From Sphingomonas sp. IBVSS2 (GTDB lineage: Bacteria > Pseudomonadota > Alphaproteobacteria > Sphingomonadales > Sphingomonadaceae), in contig NZ_NFUR01000008.1 of NCBI RefSeq assembly GCF_002127225.1, forward strand, positions 1 through 64,000: a stretch of DNA of 64,000 nt. Direction: 5' to 3'. Positions 1 to 8,787 of this stretch are shown in pieces. Numbering within the stretch: position 1 is the stretch's first letter; each line of letters starts with the position of its first letter. The translations under genes and the position numbers were made by a program. The notes beneath the pieces were generated by a model that did not search any database, was not told the origin of the DNA, and saw only the letters and a list, made by a program, of their open reading frames with translations.

Positions 1-382
1 CAAGGCGCACCGGCTGCTCGCCCTCTTCACTGCCATCGCCGCCGCCATGTGCCTCTATGTCTTCGCGGTGGGCGGCGTCACCGCCGGCTTCGTCGCGCTC
101 AGCATCGGCCTGTTCAACTCCATCATGTTCCCCGTCATCTTCACGCTCACGCTCGAACGGTCGGGCGCCAGCGAGGAGGCCACTTCGGGGCTGCTGTGCA
201 CTGCGATCGTCGGCGGCGCTTTCCTGCCCCTGCTGGTCGGCCTGGTCTCGGAGCACAGCAACTATGCGACTGCGTTCACCGTCCCTGCGCTGTGCTACGC
301 GACGCTCTGCGCGTTCGCCGTGGCCGCCGCGCGCAAACCGAAGCTGCCGCGCGCTCAGCCCGCCGCGACCAGCCTCCATTAG
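1..382 (+). CDS. Sugar:H+ symporter of the FHS/FucP type, MFS (3' fragment)
   Basis: The frame is open from the first bases of the window, so only the C-terminal part (about 126 residues) of a major facilitator is present. It holds roughly three membrane segments. The stretch GLFNSIMFPVIFTLTLE followed by SGLLCTAIVGGAFLPLLVGLVSE closely parallels the FucP-like permease at 41149-42432, which has FFMSIMFPTIFALGIE and AFLVMAIIGGALVPPLMGIVSE. This signature marks the fucose/glucose/galactose/GlcNAc (FHS) branch of the MFS. The substrate cannot be told from the fragment. Its TAG stop at 380-382 overlaps the stop of the convergent histidine kinase. It is most likely an inner-membrane hexose or GlcNAc permease. 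Confidence 0.8.
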   Translation, partial: KAHRLLALFTAIAAAMCLYVFAVGGVTAGFVALSIGLFNSIMFPVIFTLTLERSGASEEATSGLLCTAIVGGAFLPLLVGLVSEHSNYATAFTVPALCYATLCAFAVAAARKPKLPRAQPAATSLH

Positions 383-1593
383 GCGGTGCCGGAGGATCCG
401 TCGCAAAGGGGCAGATAGACCAGAAAACATGCCCCCGAGCGATCGGATCTGTTCGCCGCGACAATGCGCCCGCCATGCGCCTCGACCAGCTTCGCGGTGA
501 GTGCCAGCCCGAGGCCGCTGCCGGAGCGCACCGCGACCTGCGACCTTGCCGCTCGCCAGAACGGCATGAACAGGCGGTGCTCGTCGCCTTCCTCGAACCC
601 CCTTCCCTCATCGGAAACGCGAAGGACGGCGGCGGCGCCTTCGACGGCCACCGATATCTCGACCGCGTTGCCATCCGCGCCGTGGCGGATGGCATTGCTG
701 ATGAGGTTCATCACAACCTGGCGCATCCGCACCGGGTCTGCCCGTACCCGTGCGGGCTGGCAGGCCTCGCCTATCGTCAGGCCGGCCGCCTCGGCCTCGG
801 GGCGAAGGTCGACGATCGCGAACTGTACGACCCGGGCGAGGTCGACCACCCGCAGGTCCAGTTCGAGGACATGGGCATCCGCATGGGCGAGCGTGCGCAG
901 ATCCTCGACGATACGCGACAATTGCTCGACCTGGCGCAACAGGCGCTCCGGTTCGTCGGTGCTCGGGTCGATGAAGCCGTCCGTCAGCCCGTGGAGACGC
1001 CCCTTGAGAATGGTGAGCGGCGTCCGGAGCTCGTGCGCGATGCCCGCGGTCAGGATCTTGCGCTCGCGCTCATAGGCTTCGAGGTCGGCCGCCATCCGGT
1101 TGAAGCTGTCGACCAGCTCCGCGGTTTCCCCCGCCAGGCCGACTGCCTCGACCCGCACGCCGCGCTCGCCCTCCGCCACCTGGCTCGCGGCGAGGCTGAC
1201 CGCGCTGATCGGAGCGCTGATCCTGCGCGCGAAGACATAGGCGATGCCGCCGCCGACACTGGTCGAGACGATGCCGATCACCGCCAGGAACAGCCAGTCG
1301 CTCGGCAAGATCAGCGCGCCCGAATATTGCTCGTGGAGATCGAAGAACCGATCGCTGTCGGTCTGCCCCGAACGCACCAGCCGCTCGAACTCCGCACGCG
1401 CCTTGGGCGGCATGCTGTTGCCGATCTGATGGAGACGAAGGACCGTAGCGCCGTAATAGACCGCGACGCTCATCACGATCGTGATGAGCGTCATCATGCC
1501 GGCAAGCAGCCAGACGCGCGTGACGATACGGTTCAGCGCTCGGGCCAAAGGCGATATCCCACTCCGCGAACCGGCTCGATCATATCGCCGCAC
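379..1593 (-). CDS. Two-component sensor histidine kinase (BaeS-like)
   Basis: This 404-residue membrane histidine kinase has TM1 at about residues 27-50, a short periplasmic sensor loop, TM2 at about 100-122, HAMP to about 175, then a HisKA domain with GIAHELRTPL (phospho-acceptor His187). The ATPase domain shows the N box (VMNLISNAIRHG), a DEGRGF G1 box and GSGLGLALTAKLVEAHGG. It should sense an envelope signal and phosphorylate the regulator encoded just upstream. The ATG used here overlaps the regulator by 61 bases; a TTG near 1551 would give a shorter overlap, so the start is uncertain. The gene is cotranscribed with the regulator and points away from the RND efflux operon, which is the probable target. 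The signal sensed is unknown. Confidence 0.9.
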   Translation of the reverse strand: MRRYDRAGSRSGISPLARALNRIVTRVWLLAGMMTLITIVMSVAVYYGATVLRLHQIGNSMPPKARAEFERLVRSGQTDSDRFFDLHEQYSGALILPSDWLFLAVIGIVSTSVGGGIAYVFARRISAPISAVSLAASQVAEGERGVRVEAVGLAGETAELVDSFNRMAADLEAYERERKILTAGIAHELRTPLTILKGRLHGLTDGFIDPSTDEPERLLRQVEQLSRIVEDLRTLAHADAHVLELDLRVVDLARVVQFAIVDLRPEAEAAGLTIGEACQPARVRADPVRMRQVVMNLISNAIRHGADGNAVEISVAVEGAAAVLRVSDEGRGFEEGDEHRLFMPFWRAARSQVAVRSGSGLGLALTAKLVEAHGGRIVAANRSDRSGACFLVYLPLCDGSSGTA

Positions 1594-2228
1594 CCCACGG
1601 CATTCAGCTTGGCCCGCAATTTCGACAGGTGCGAATCCACCACCCGATCATAGGCATCGCTGTCGGGCGCCGCCGCGTCCAGCAATTCCATGCGGGTGAA
1701 GGCACGGCGCGGCTGGCGCGCCATGTGCGCGAAGATCTGGAACTCGGTGGGAGTCAGCGGCAGGCGCTCGAGCCCGCTCCCGTCATCCGCCCGGCGCAGC
1801 ACGGCATGGGCATCGATATCCACGACCAGATTGCCGATGCCGATCGTCCGGTGCGGGCTCATCCCCTGTGCACGACGAAGCACCGCGCGAACGCGCTCGA
1901 CCACTTCGGCCGGATTGAACGGCTTCACCACATAGTCGTCGGCGCCCATCCGCAACGACGACAGTTTCGAGCCGTCGTCGTCGAGCGCGGTGACCATGAT
2001 GACCGGGGTGCCCGCACGATTGCCGATGGTGGTGAGCACCTCCAGGCCGTCGCCGCCGGGAAGCCCGATATCGAGAAGCACCAGGTCCGGCCGGAACTGC
2101 GCATGCTGCCGGATCGCCTCGGATACCGAGAATGCACGCTGCGTCTGATAGCCGCCCTTGTCGAGATAGAGCGCCAATATGTCGCCAATCTCGCGTTCGT
2201 CTTCGACGATCAATATCCTGCCGCTCAT
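1533..2228 (-). CDS. OmpR/PhoB-family response regulator (BaeR-like)
   Basis: This is a 231-residue regulator with an N-terminal receiver domain: acidic pocket in ILIVEDERE, phospho-acceptor Asp53 in VLLDIGLPG and conserved Lys102 in VVKPF. The C-terminal winged helix ends in the family's usual VRGVGYRLWPER. It is the partner of the overlapping histidine kinase. The intergenic region in front of it carries four CTCCAT direct repeats at near helical spacing, the arrangement expected for a PhoB-type tandem dimer site. It may therefore control both its own operon and the divergent beta-barrel/efflux genes. The length is normal and nothing in the sequence is broken. Confidence 0.92.
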   Translation of the reverse strand: MSGRILIVEDEREIGDILALYLDKGGYQTQRAFSVSEAIRQHAQFRPDLVLLDIGLPGGDGLEVLTTIGNRAGTPVIMVTALDDDGSKLSSLRMGADDYVVKPFNPAEVVERVRAVLRRAQGMSPHRTIGIGNLVVDIDAHAVLRRADDGSGLERLPLTPTEFQIFAHMARQPRRAFTRMELLDAAAPDSDAYDRVVDSHLSKLRAKLNAVGCGDMIEPVRGVGYRLWPER

Positions 2229-2302
2229 CGCGCCTCCTGCGGACGGCCCTAGTCGCCGATTATGTAGATTGGGTGGAGGGGGCGGAGGCCCAAATCGTGC
2301 CC

Positions 2303-2344
2303 CTCCATCAAGCCTCCATCAAATCCTCCATAAGGCTCCATCGA
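2303..2344. promoter_or_regulatory. Four phased CTCCAT direct repeats, probable response-regulator binding site
   Basis: CTCCAT hexamers start at 2303, 2314, 2326 and 2336, that is 11, 12 and 10 bases apart. The first two extend to CTCCATCAA. They lie in the 176-base gap between the divergent response regulator and outer-membrane protein genes. PhoB/OmpR-family regulators bind tandem direct repeats spaced by about one helical turn, so the neighbouring regulator is the obvious candidate ligand. The repeats are seen directly; the assignment is inference. Confidence 0.6.
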
Positions 2345-2404
2345 TCTGCCGGAAGAAGCATGGCGACGCGGCGCTCATGCCGCTTCGGCAGACAGGAGAT
2401 TTTC

Positions 2405-3091
2405 ATGGTACCCGCTTTCCGTCACTGCGCGTTCGCCGCGCTCGCAATCGCCGCGGCCGGCATCACTCCCGCAGCCGCGCAGGATGACCAGTCGACCGGC
2501 GTCTATGGCGTGGCGCGGGCCGGCCTGTCCATCGACTCCAATGCGCGCCTGCAGGGCAAGAACCCCACCGCGGGAACCACACTCCAGCGCGACACCGACT
2601 ATAAGCGCGGTTTCAACGGCGAACTCGGCATCGGCTATGACACCGGCCCGTTCCGCCTCGAAGGCACGGTCGGCTACACCACTGCCGGCGTCGACAAGAA
2701 GCAGGCGGCCACCGGCGGCTTCACCGCGGACGGACGGACCAAGGCGCTCACCATCGGCGCGGCGGGCTATTTCGACATCCCGATGAGCGCGCATGTGGTG
2801 CCCTATGTCGGCGGCGGCGTCGGCATGTCGCGCGTGAGCTCGCGCATGAGCCGCCTGAGCGGTTCGCCTGCCACCGGCAGCCGCTATTCGGGCAAGGACT
2901 GGGGCTTCAACTGGCACCTCGACGCAGGCGTCGGCATCGCTGCCACGCAATCGACCACGGTCGAGCTGGGTGCGCGCTATTCCCGAACCTCGTCGCTGCG
3001 CTTCGACGGCTTCAACGGCACGACCAAGGCGCAATTCCGTCCCCGCATGTCGGGCTGGTCCGCCATGCTCGGAATCCGCCAGGCGTTCTGA
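2405..3091 (+). CDS. Outer-membrane beta-barrel protein (OmpA/OmpW-like porin family)
   Basis: This is a 228-residue secreted protein. The Sec signal peptide (residues 1 to about 22, ending TPAAAQ) precedes alternating hydrophobic/polar strands typical of an 8-stranded outer-membrane barrel. Examples are GELGIGYDTGPFRLEGTVGYTT, VPYVGGGVGMSRV and the terminal GWSAMLGIRQAF, which ends in the Phe recognised by the BAM machinery. The open frame extends further upstream, but ATG 2405 is chosen because an AGGAG lies at 2394-2398 and the signal peptide begins there. It is the first gene of the efflux operon and its TGA overlaps the ATG of the next gene. The role is not known; a stress-induced barrel controlled with the efflux system is plausible. 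Confidence 0.8.
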   Translation: MVPAFRHCAFAALAIAAAGITPAAAQDDQSTGVYGVARAGLSIDSNARLQGKNPTAGTTLQRDTDYKRGFNGELGIGYDTGPFRLEGTVGYTTAGVDKKQAATGGFTADGRTKALTIGAAGYFDIPMSAHVVPYVGGGVGMSRVSSRMSRLSGSPATGSRYSGKDWGFNWHLDAGVGIAATQSTTVELGARYSRTSSLRFDGFNGTTKAQFRPRMSGWSAMLGIRQAF

Positions 3092-4548
3092 TGCACGGCG
3101 TCCGCATCCCGTCGGTACTGCTCCCCGCCGTCCTCGCGACGGCGGGATGTGCCCCGAGCCTCGAGATCGGGCGCCCCGTCGCGCCCCTGCCCGCACGCTT
3201 CGAGGCGGCAGCGTCGCATCCCAGCCCGGAGCCGGCGGCGCTGGACCGGTGGTGGACGCTGTTCGGCGATGCGCAGCTGGATGACCTCGTCGCACGCGCG
3301 CTGCATGCCAATGCCGATGTCCGGCTCGGCCTGGCGCGCCTGCGCGAAGCCCAGGCGATCCGCCGGGCAGCGCTCTCCCCCTTCCGGGTCCAGGGAGACC
3401 TGCAAGTGACCGGCGGCGTGCAGCGCAGCGAGAGCCTGTCCGGCCCCGACGTGCTGATCGGCGGCCCCGGCGGCACGGCGGTGACCTCGGGCGCCACGGT
3501 CGCCGCCACCTCGCCCACATTCAATCTTTCCTGGGAGCTGGATCTGCTGGGCCGGCGCGGCATCGCGCGCGCCGCGGCGGAGGCCGATCTCGCCGCCGCC
3601 CGTTTCGTGCAGGAGGGAACGCGCGCGACGCTCGTCGCCGATGTGGCCGACGCCCTGTTCGCGGCGCGCGGCCTCGCCGCGCAGGTCGAGGCCGCGCGGG
3701 AAACCCTGACCATCCAGCACGGGATCCTGGCGGCGGTGCGCACGCGCGCCGAGCGCGGCCTGGCGGCGCACGCCGATGTCGCACGGATCGACGCCGATGT
3801 CGGGCAGGCCGAGGCGCAAGTTGCCCAGCTGGAAGCCGAGCTCGGCGCGACGAAGCGCGCGATCCTCGTCCTGCTGGGGGAAGCCGACAAGCCGCTCGAC
3901 ACCTTGCCGATCGCCCCCCGCCTCGATCTCCCGCCCCAGCCGCCCGCGGCCCTGCCGGGCATGCTGCTGGAGCGCCGGCCCGACGTGCGGGAGGCCGAGC
4001 AGCGCCTCCGAGCCGCGATCGCGCGCGCCGAGCTCCAGCGTCTCGAGCTCTTCCCGCGCCTGACGCTCAACCCCGGGGCGGGACTCACCGCCACACGCGG
4101 CGGCGGCCTCAATGCGGTCAGCACCTTCTGGACCCTGGGCGCAGGGCTCGCCATGCCGATCCTCGACCGGGCGCGACTGCTCGCCCAGATGCGCGCCGAG
4201 GGCGCACGTGCCGAACAGGCAGTCATCGCCTATGAGCGGGCGGTCCAGACCGCCTTTTCCGAAGCCGACCAGTCCCTGCTCCGACTGGCGGGAGACCGGG
4301 CGCGCGTCGCCCTGCTGGCACGTGCCGAAGGCCGCGCCGACGAGGCCTATGCGGCCGACCGGCTGCGCTTCGCGCGCGGATTGAACGATCTTCCCGCACT
4401 GCTCGAGACGCAGCGGACGCGCAGCGCTGCGCATCTCGCCACCGCCACTGCCCGCGCGGAAACCCTCCGCCGCGCCGTCACCGTATTCCGTGCGCTCGGG
4501 GGCGGCTGGCAGCCCTCGCCGATCGCCGCCTCACTTTCCGGGGAATGA
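3091..4548 (+). CDS. RND efflux outer-membrane factor, NodT/OprM family lipoprotein
   Basis: This 485-residue TolC-like channel has a lipoprotein signal with lipobox TAGC (Cys20). Two outer-membrane efflux repeats follow, with the usual long helices and the family motif LERRPDVREAEQRLRAA. It would form the outer-membrane exit duct for the adaptor and pump encoded next. The ATG shares its A with the TGA of the beta-barrel gene, and its own end overlaps the adaptor start, so the operon is translationally coupled. The length matches the NodT family. Confidence 0.93.
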   Translation: MHGVRIPSVLLPAVLATAGCAPSLEIGRPVAPLPARFEAAASHPSPEPAALDRWWTLFGDAQLDDLVARALHANADVRLGLARLREAQAIRRAALSPFRVQGDLQVTGGVQRSESLSGPDVLIGGPGGTAVTSGATVAATSPTFNLSWELDLLGRRGIARAAAEADLAAARFVQEGTRATLVADVADALFAARGLAAQVEAARETLTIQHGILAAVRTRAERGLAAHADVARIDADVGQAEAQVAQLEAELGATKRAILVLLGEADKPLDTLPIAPRLDLPPQPPAALPGMLLERRPDVREAEQRLRAAIARAELQRLELFPRLTLNPGAGLTATRGGGLNAVSTFWTLGAGLAMPILDRARLLAQMRAEGARAEQAVIAYERAVQTAFSEADQSLLRLAGDRARVALLARAEGRADEAYAADRLRFARGLNDLPALLETQRTRSAAHLATATARAETLRRAVTVFRALGGGWQPSPIAASLSGE

Positions 4549-5618
4549 TGATGAAACCGCCCCTGTTCGTCACCGCCATCGCGCTGACGCTCTCCGCCTG
4601 CGCAAAGGAAACGCCGCGCGCCGACGAGGCGGAAGCGCCGCCCACCGTCGGGGTCTTTCGCGTGGCGCTTCGGCCAGTAAGCGCCGGTATCGATGTTTCG
4701 GGGACCATCGTCGCGCGCGAGGAAGCCGCGATATTGCCCGAGCTGTCCGGCTATCGCGTGCTGCGCGTGCTGGCCGATGAAGGCGATCAGGTGCGGCGCG
4801 GCCAGCCGGTGGCGTTGCTTGACGGTGCGCTGCTCGCCGGCGAGGAAGCGCGCCTCAGAGCGCAACGCACCAGCGCGCAGGTCGCGGCGGAACGCGCACG
4901 ATCCGAGCATCTGCGCGTCGCGGATCTTACCGGGCGCGGCGTGATCGCCGACGAGACGATCGTGCAGCGCGGCTTCGAAGCGCGCGCCGCGCAGGCGCAA
5001 TTGCAGTCGGCGCAGGCCGCCCTGCGCGAGATCGTCGTGCGCCGCGGCCGGCTGACGCTGCGCAGCCCGGTATCGGGGATCATCGTCCAGCGTTCCCTGC
5101 GCCCCGGCGACGTCGCCGGGACGGGCACCGAGCCGCCCTTCCGCATTGCCCGCGACGGCCTGTTCGAACTCGACGCCGAAGCGCCCGAGCACCTCCTGTC
5201 CAGGCTCGCCCCCGGCACGACCGCCACCGTGACCCTGGCATCCGGCAGGCGACTGACCGGCACCGTCCGACGGCTGGGCGAGCGGATCGATCCCGCCACC
5301 CGCCTCGGCCGGGTCCGCATCCTCCTTCCCTTCCATCCCGGGCTTCGCCTCGGCGGCTTCGCGACTGCTTCGATCGCGGGCGAAGCGCGCTCCGTCCGGT
5401 CGGTCCCGCTGCGGGCGCTCTCCCATGAGGGGGGGCCATCGGTGATGACGGTGGACAAGGCGGGCCGTGTCGCGCGCGTGCCGGTGCGCACGGGCGCGCG
5501 GGGCGGCGGAATGGTGGAACTGCTGGACGGGCCGCCGTCCGGCACGCCGGTCCTGCTGGGTGGAAGCGCCCTGGTCGTCCCCGGGCAGATCGTCAAGCCG
5601 GTGGAAGGCCAGCCATGA
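4545..5618 (+). CDS. RND efflux periplasmic adaptor (membrane fusion protein, HlyD/AcrA type)
   Basis: The 357-residue adaptor is a lipoprotein (lipobox LSAC, Cys19). A split lipoyl/biotinyl-like domain (DEGDQVRRGQPVALLD and LTLRSPVSGIIVQRSLRPGD) flanks an alpha-helical hairpin at about residues 95-165. A beta-barrel domain and a membrane-proximal domain follow. It bridges the inner-membrane pump and the outer-membrane factor. The first ATG overlaps the end of the outer-membrane factor gene, and its end overlaps the pump start. The order OMF-MFP-RND is less usual than MFP-RND-OMF but is found in several proteobacteria. Confidence 0.92.
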   Translation: MMMKPPLFVTAIALTLSACAKETPRADEAEAPPTVGVFRVALRPVSAGIDVSGTIVAREEAAILPELSGYRVLRVLADEGDQVRRGQPVALLDGALLAGEEARLRAQRTSAQVAAERARSEHLRVADLTGRGVIADETIVQRGFEARAAQAQLQSAQAALREIVVRRGRLTLRSPVSGIIVQRSLRPGDVAGTGTEPPFRIARDGLFELDAEAPEHLLSRLAPGTTATVTLASGRRLTGTVRRLGERIDPATRLGRVRILLPFHPGLRLGGFATASIAGEARSVRSVPLRALSHEGGPSVMTVDKAGRVARVPVRTGARGGGMVELLDGPPSGTPVLLGGSALVVPGQIVKPVEGQP

Positions 5619-8600
5619 ACGTCGCCATTTCAGCCTGGTCGATCCGCAACCCGATTCCGGTCTGCGTCCTGTTCGTCCTTCTCACCCTGGCCGGCATCTG
5701 GGCGTATCTCGCACTGCCGATCAAGCAATTGCCCGACACCTCCTTTCCGATCGTCGCCGTCAATGTGACGCAGAGCGGGGCGGCCCCGGCGGAGCTGGAA
5801 ACCCAGGTCGCCCGCGTGGCCGAGAACGCGGTTGCGGGCATTCCGGGGGTGAAGCACGTCTTCTCCACCATCACCAACGGCCATTCCTCCACCCTTGTCG
5901 AATTCAGGATCGGCGAGAACCAGCAAAAGGCGACGGACGAAGTCCGCACCGCGATCGACCGCATCCGGGCGGACCTGCCGCGGGGCATCGACCCCCCGGT
6001 GGTCGAGCGCGTCGAGATCGATGCCGTGCCGGTGCTGACCTATGCGGTTGCCGCGCCGATGTCCGACGTCGACCTGTCCTGGTACATCGACGACCGTGTC
6101 GCCAAGACGCTCCAGGCGGTTCCCGGCGTCTCGTCGATCCGCCGGCTGGGCGGCGTCAATCGCGAGATCGTCGTCTCGCTGCTGCCCGACCGCCTGGCCG
6201 CCTATGGACTCACCGCCTCGCAGGTCAGCCAGGCGCTGCGCGCCACGCTGGGCGACAATGCCGGCGGCAGGGTAGAGCTCGGCAAGAGCGAGCAGGCAGT
6301 GCGCGTCCTCGCATCGCCACGCAGCGCCGAGGCCCTCCGCACCGTCGAGCTACCGCTCGACGGCGGGCGCAGCGTACCGCTGTCGGCCGTGGCCGAAGTG
6401 GGCGACGGCGGCACCGAGCCGCGATCCTTCGCGCGGCTCGATGGACGGCCGGTCATCGGCTTCGAGATCATGAAGACCAAGCCGGCGAGCGACATCAGTG
6501 TCGAGGATGCGGCAAATGTCGCGATCGAGCAGCTGGCGCGCGAGAGCGGCGGCGTTCGCTTCACGCGCATCGTCTCCAGCGCGGACGAGACGCGCGCCGA
6601 GTTCTCCGCGACGATCGAAGTGCTGATCGAAGGCATGGCATTGGCGGCGCTCGTCGTCTGGCTGTTCCTGGGCACCTGGCGCTCCACGCTGATCGCGGCC
6701 GTAGCCATGCCGATCTCGCTCCTTCCCACCTTCGCGGTCATGCTCGCGCTGGGGTTCACGCTCAACCTGGTCTCGCTGCTGGCGCTGACGCTGGTGATCG
6801 GCATCCTCGTCGACGACGCCATCGTCGAGATCGAGAATATCGAGAAGCGGATCGAAGGCGGCGAGAGCCCCTATCGCGCATCGATGATCGGGGCGGACCA
6901 GATCGGCCTGGCCGTCATTGCCACCACTTTCGCGATCGTCGTGGTCTTCCTGCCGGTCTCGCTGATGGGCGGCGTCGTCGGCCAGTATTTCCGCGAGTTC
7001 GGCATCACGGTCGCCGTGGCGGTGCTCTTCTCGCTGCTGGTCGCGCGCCTGCTGACGCCACTGATGTGCGCCTATCTGCTGGTGCCGGCGCGCACGCCGC
7101 ACGCGCGCAAGCCGATGGCCGGCTGGTATCGCCGCATCCTCGATTGGGCGCTCGATCATCCCGGCCTCTCGATCCTGCTCGCCTTCCTGTTCTTCGCCGG
7201 GTCGCTCGGGCTGGCTTCGCTGCTGCCGACGGCGTTCATTCCCGAAAGCAATCCGAAGAGCATGGTCTTCAACATGGCGGCGGCACCGGGATCGACCCGC
7301 GCGGACCTCGACCGGGCCAGTGCCGAGGCGACGCGGATTCTGAAGGGAGATCCGGACGTCGCATCCGTTTTCACCCGCTTCGGCGGCGAGGCGATGCACA
7401 ATGGTTCGCTGACCGTCGTCTTCAAGGAGGATCGCGCCGGCACCGCGGCCGTCTTCAAGCGCCGGATGGTGCCCGCGCTGCGCGGCATTCGCGACGTTCG
7501 CATCACGCCGGTGGGCCAGAACGGCACCGGCGCCGATCTCGAGGTCATTCTCGTCGGCAGCAATCCGCAGGCATTGGAGGCAGCCGCCGGGCGTATCCGG
7601 CACGAGATGCAGGGAATCGCCGGGCTGCGCAACGTACGCGCTGCCGAGCCGCCCTCCTCCTCCGAACTGGTGATCCGGCCGCGCCTCGCCGAGGCTGCGC
7701 GCCTGGGCGTTACCGCCGAGGCCATCGCCGACACCGCCCGCGTCGCGACGATCGGCGATATCGACGCCAACCTGGCCAGGCTGCCGATCGATGGACGCAA
7801 CCTGCCCGCCCGGGCACTGCTGCCGGCCGCCGCGCGCCTGGATCTCGAGACGATCGCCGGACTGCGCGTGCCGATCGAAGGCGGTGGCACGACCCGGCTG
7901 GACGCGGTTGCCGATATCGGCTTCGAGGCCGGCCCCGGCCGCATCGAACGCATCGATCGCGAGCGCCGGGCAACGATCCAGGCGGACCTCTCCGGGCTGA
8001 CCCTGGGCCAGGCGACCGATGCGGTGGCGGCGCTGCCGGGCATGAAGGCATTGCCCGCCGGCGTGCGCCAGCAGCTCTACGGCGACAGCGAGGCGATGTC
8101 CGAGCTGTTCGGCGGTTTCATCGGCGCCATGATCGCCGGGGTCGGGATGATCTTCGCGGTGCTGGTCCTGCTGTTCCGCTCCTTCTTCAAGCCGGTCACG
8201 ATCCTCACCGCATTGCCGCTCGCGGTCGGCGGTGCGTTCGCAGGCCTGTTGCTGGGCGGGTTCGCGCTGTCGCTGCCGGCGATGATCGGGTTCCTGATGC
8301 TGCTCGGCCTGGCCGCGAAGAACTCCATCCTGCTGGTGGAATATGCGATCGAGCGCGAACGGGACGGCGTGCCGCGCCGGGCCGCACTGGTCGAGGCCTG
8401 CCACGAGCGCGCCCGGCCGATCGTGATGACGACCGTGGCGATGGCGGCGGGAATGGTGCCGACGGCCCTGGGCATTGGCGAGGGATCGGAGTTCCGCCAG
8501 CCCATGGCGGTCGCCGTGATCGGCGGACTGATCACCTCCACCGCGCTGTCGCTGGTGCTGGTGCCCGTCGTCTACGAGGCGATCGACAGGCTGGAGCGCT

Positions 8601-8707
8601 GGCTCGCTCCGAAATTCGGCCGGCTCGTCCGACAGCCCGACCCTCGGGAAGTAGCCGCCCTGGCGGCTGGGGAAGCCCTGCCGGCGGCCGTGCCGACACA
8701 GCCATGA
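5615..8707 (+). CDS. RND efflux pump permease (HAE1/AcrB superfamily)
   Basis: This is a 1030-residue proton-driven inner-membrane pump. It has TM1 near the N terminus (NPIPVCVLFVLLTLAGIWAYL), two large periplasmic loops and twelve membrane segments. The TM4 proton-relay motif is LVIGILVDDAIVEIENIEKR, with the two Asp residues of the HAE1 family. The second half repeats the pattern (MIGFLMLLGLAAKNSILLVEYAIE). It overlaps the adaptor gene by 4 bases. With the adaptor and outer-membrane factor it would export hydrophobic or amphiphilic compounds; the substrate cannot be predicted. The divergent two-component system probably controls it. Confidence 0.95.
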   Translation: MNVAISAWSIRNPIPVCVLFVLLTLAGIWAYLALPIKQLPDTSFPIVAVNVTQSGAAPAELETQVARVAENAVAGIPGVKHVFSTITNGHSSTLVEFRIGENQQKATDEVRTAIDRIRADLPRGIDPPVVERVEIDAVPVLTYAVAAPMSDVDLSWYIDDRVAKTLQAVPGVSSIRRLGGVNREIVVSLLPDRLAAYGLTASQVSQALRATLGDNAGGRVELGKSEQAVRVLASPRSAEALRTVELPLDGGRSVPLSAVAEVGDGGTEPRSFARLDGRPVIGFEIMKTKPASDISVEDAANVAIEQLARESGGVRFTRIVSSADETRAEFSATIEVLIEGMALAALVVWLFLGTWRSTLIAAVAMPISLLPTFAVMLALGFTLNLVSLLALTLVIGILVDDAIVEIENIEKRIEGGESPYRASMIGADQIGLAVIATTFAIVVVFLPVSLMGGVVGQYFREFGITVAVAVLFSLLVARLLTPLMCAYLLVPARTPHARKPMAGWYRRILDWALDHPGLSILLAFLFFAGSLGLASLLPTAFIPESNPKSMVFNMAAAPGSTRADLDRASAEATRILKGDPDVASVFTRFGGEAMHNGSLTVVFKEDRAGTAAVFKRRMVPALRGIRDVRITPVGQNGTGADLEVILVGSNPQALEAAAGRIRHEMQGIAGLRNVRAAEPPSSSELVIRPRLAEAARLGVTAEAIADTARVATIGDIDANLARLPIDGRNLPARALLPAAARLDLETIAGLRVPIEGGGTTRLDAVADIGFEAGPGRIERIDRERRATIQADLSGLTLGQATDAVAALPGMKALPAGVRQQLYGDSEAMSELFGGFIGAMIAGVGMIFAVLVLLFRSFFKPVTILTALPLAVGGAFAGLLLGGFALSLPAMIGFLMLLGLAAKNSILLVEYAIERERDGVPRRAALVEACHERARPIVMTTVAMAAGMVPTALGIGEGSEFRQPMAVAVIGGLITSTALSLVLVPVVYEAIDRLERWLAPKFGRLVRQPDPREVAALAAGEALPAAVPTQP

Positions 8708-8787
8708 CAAGGGCATCGGCCCGCTCGACGGAACCAACAAGCGCAGTGCGCGCGATATTCTTCATGTCCTGACGATAGGGGGCGAAA

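Noticed and set aside
8704..8772. A 22-codon frame starting with an ATG that overlaps the RND stop.
   Set aside because: No recognisable content or ribosome-binding site; too short to support as a gene.
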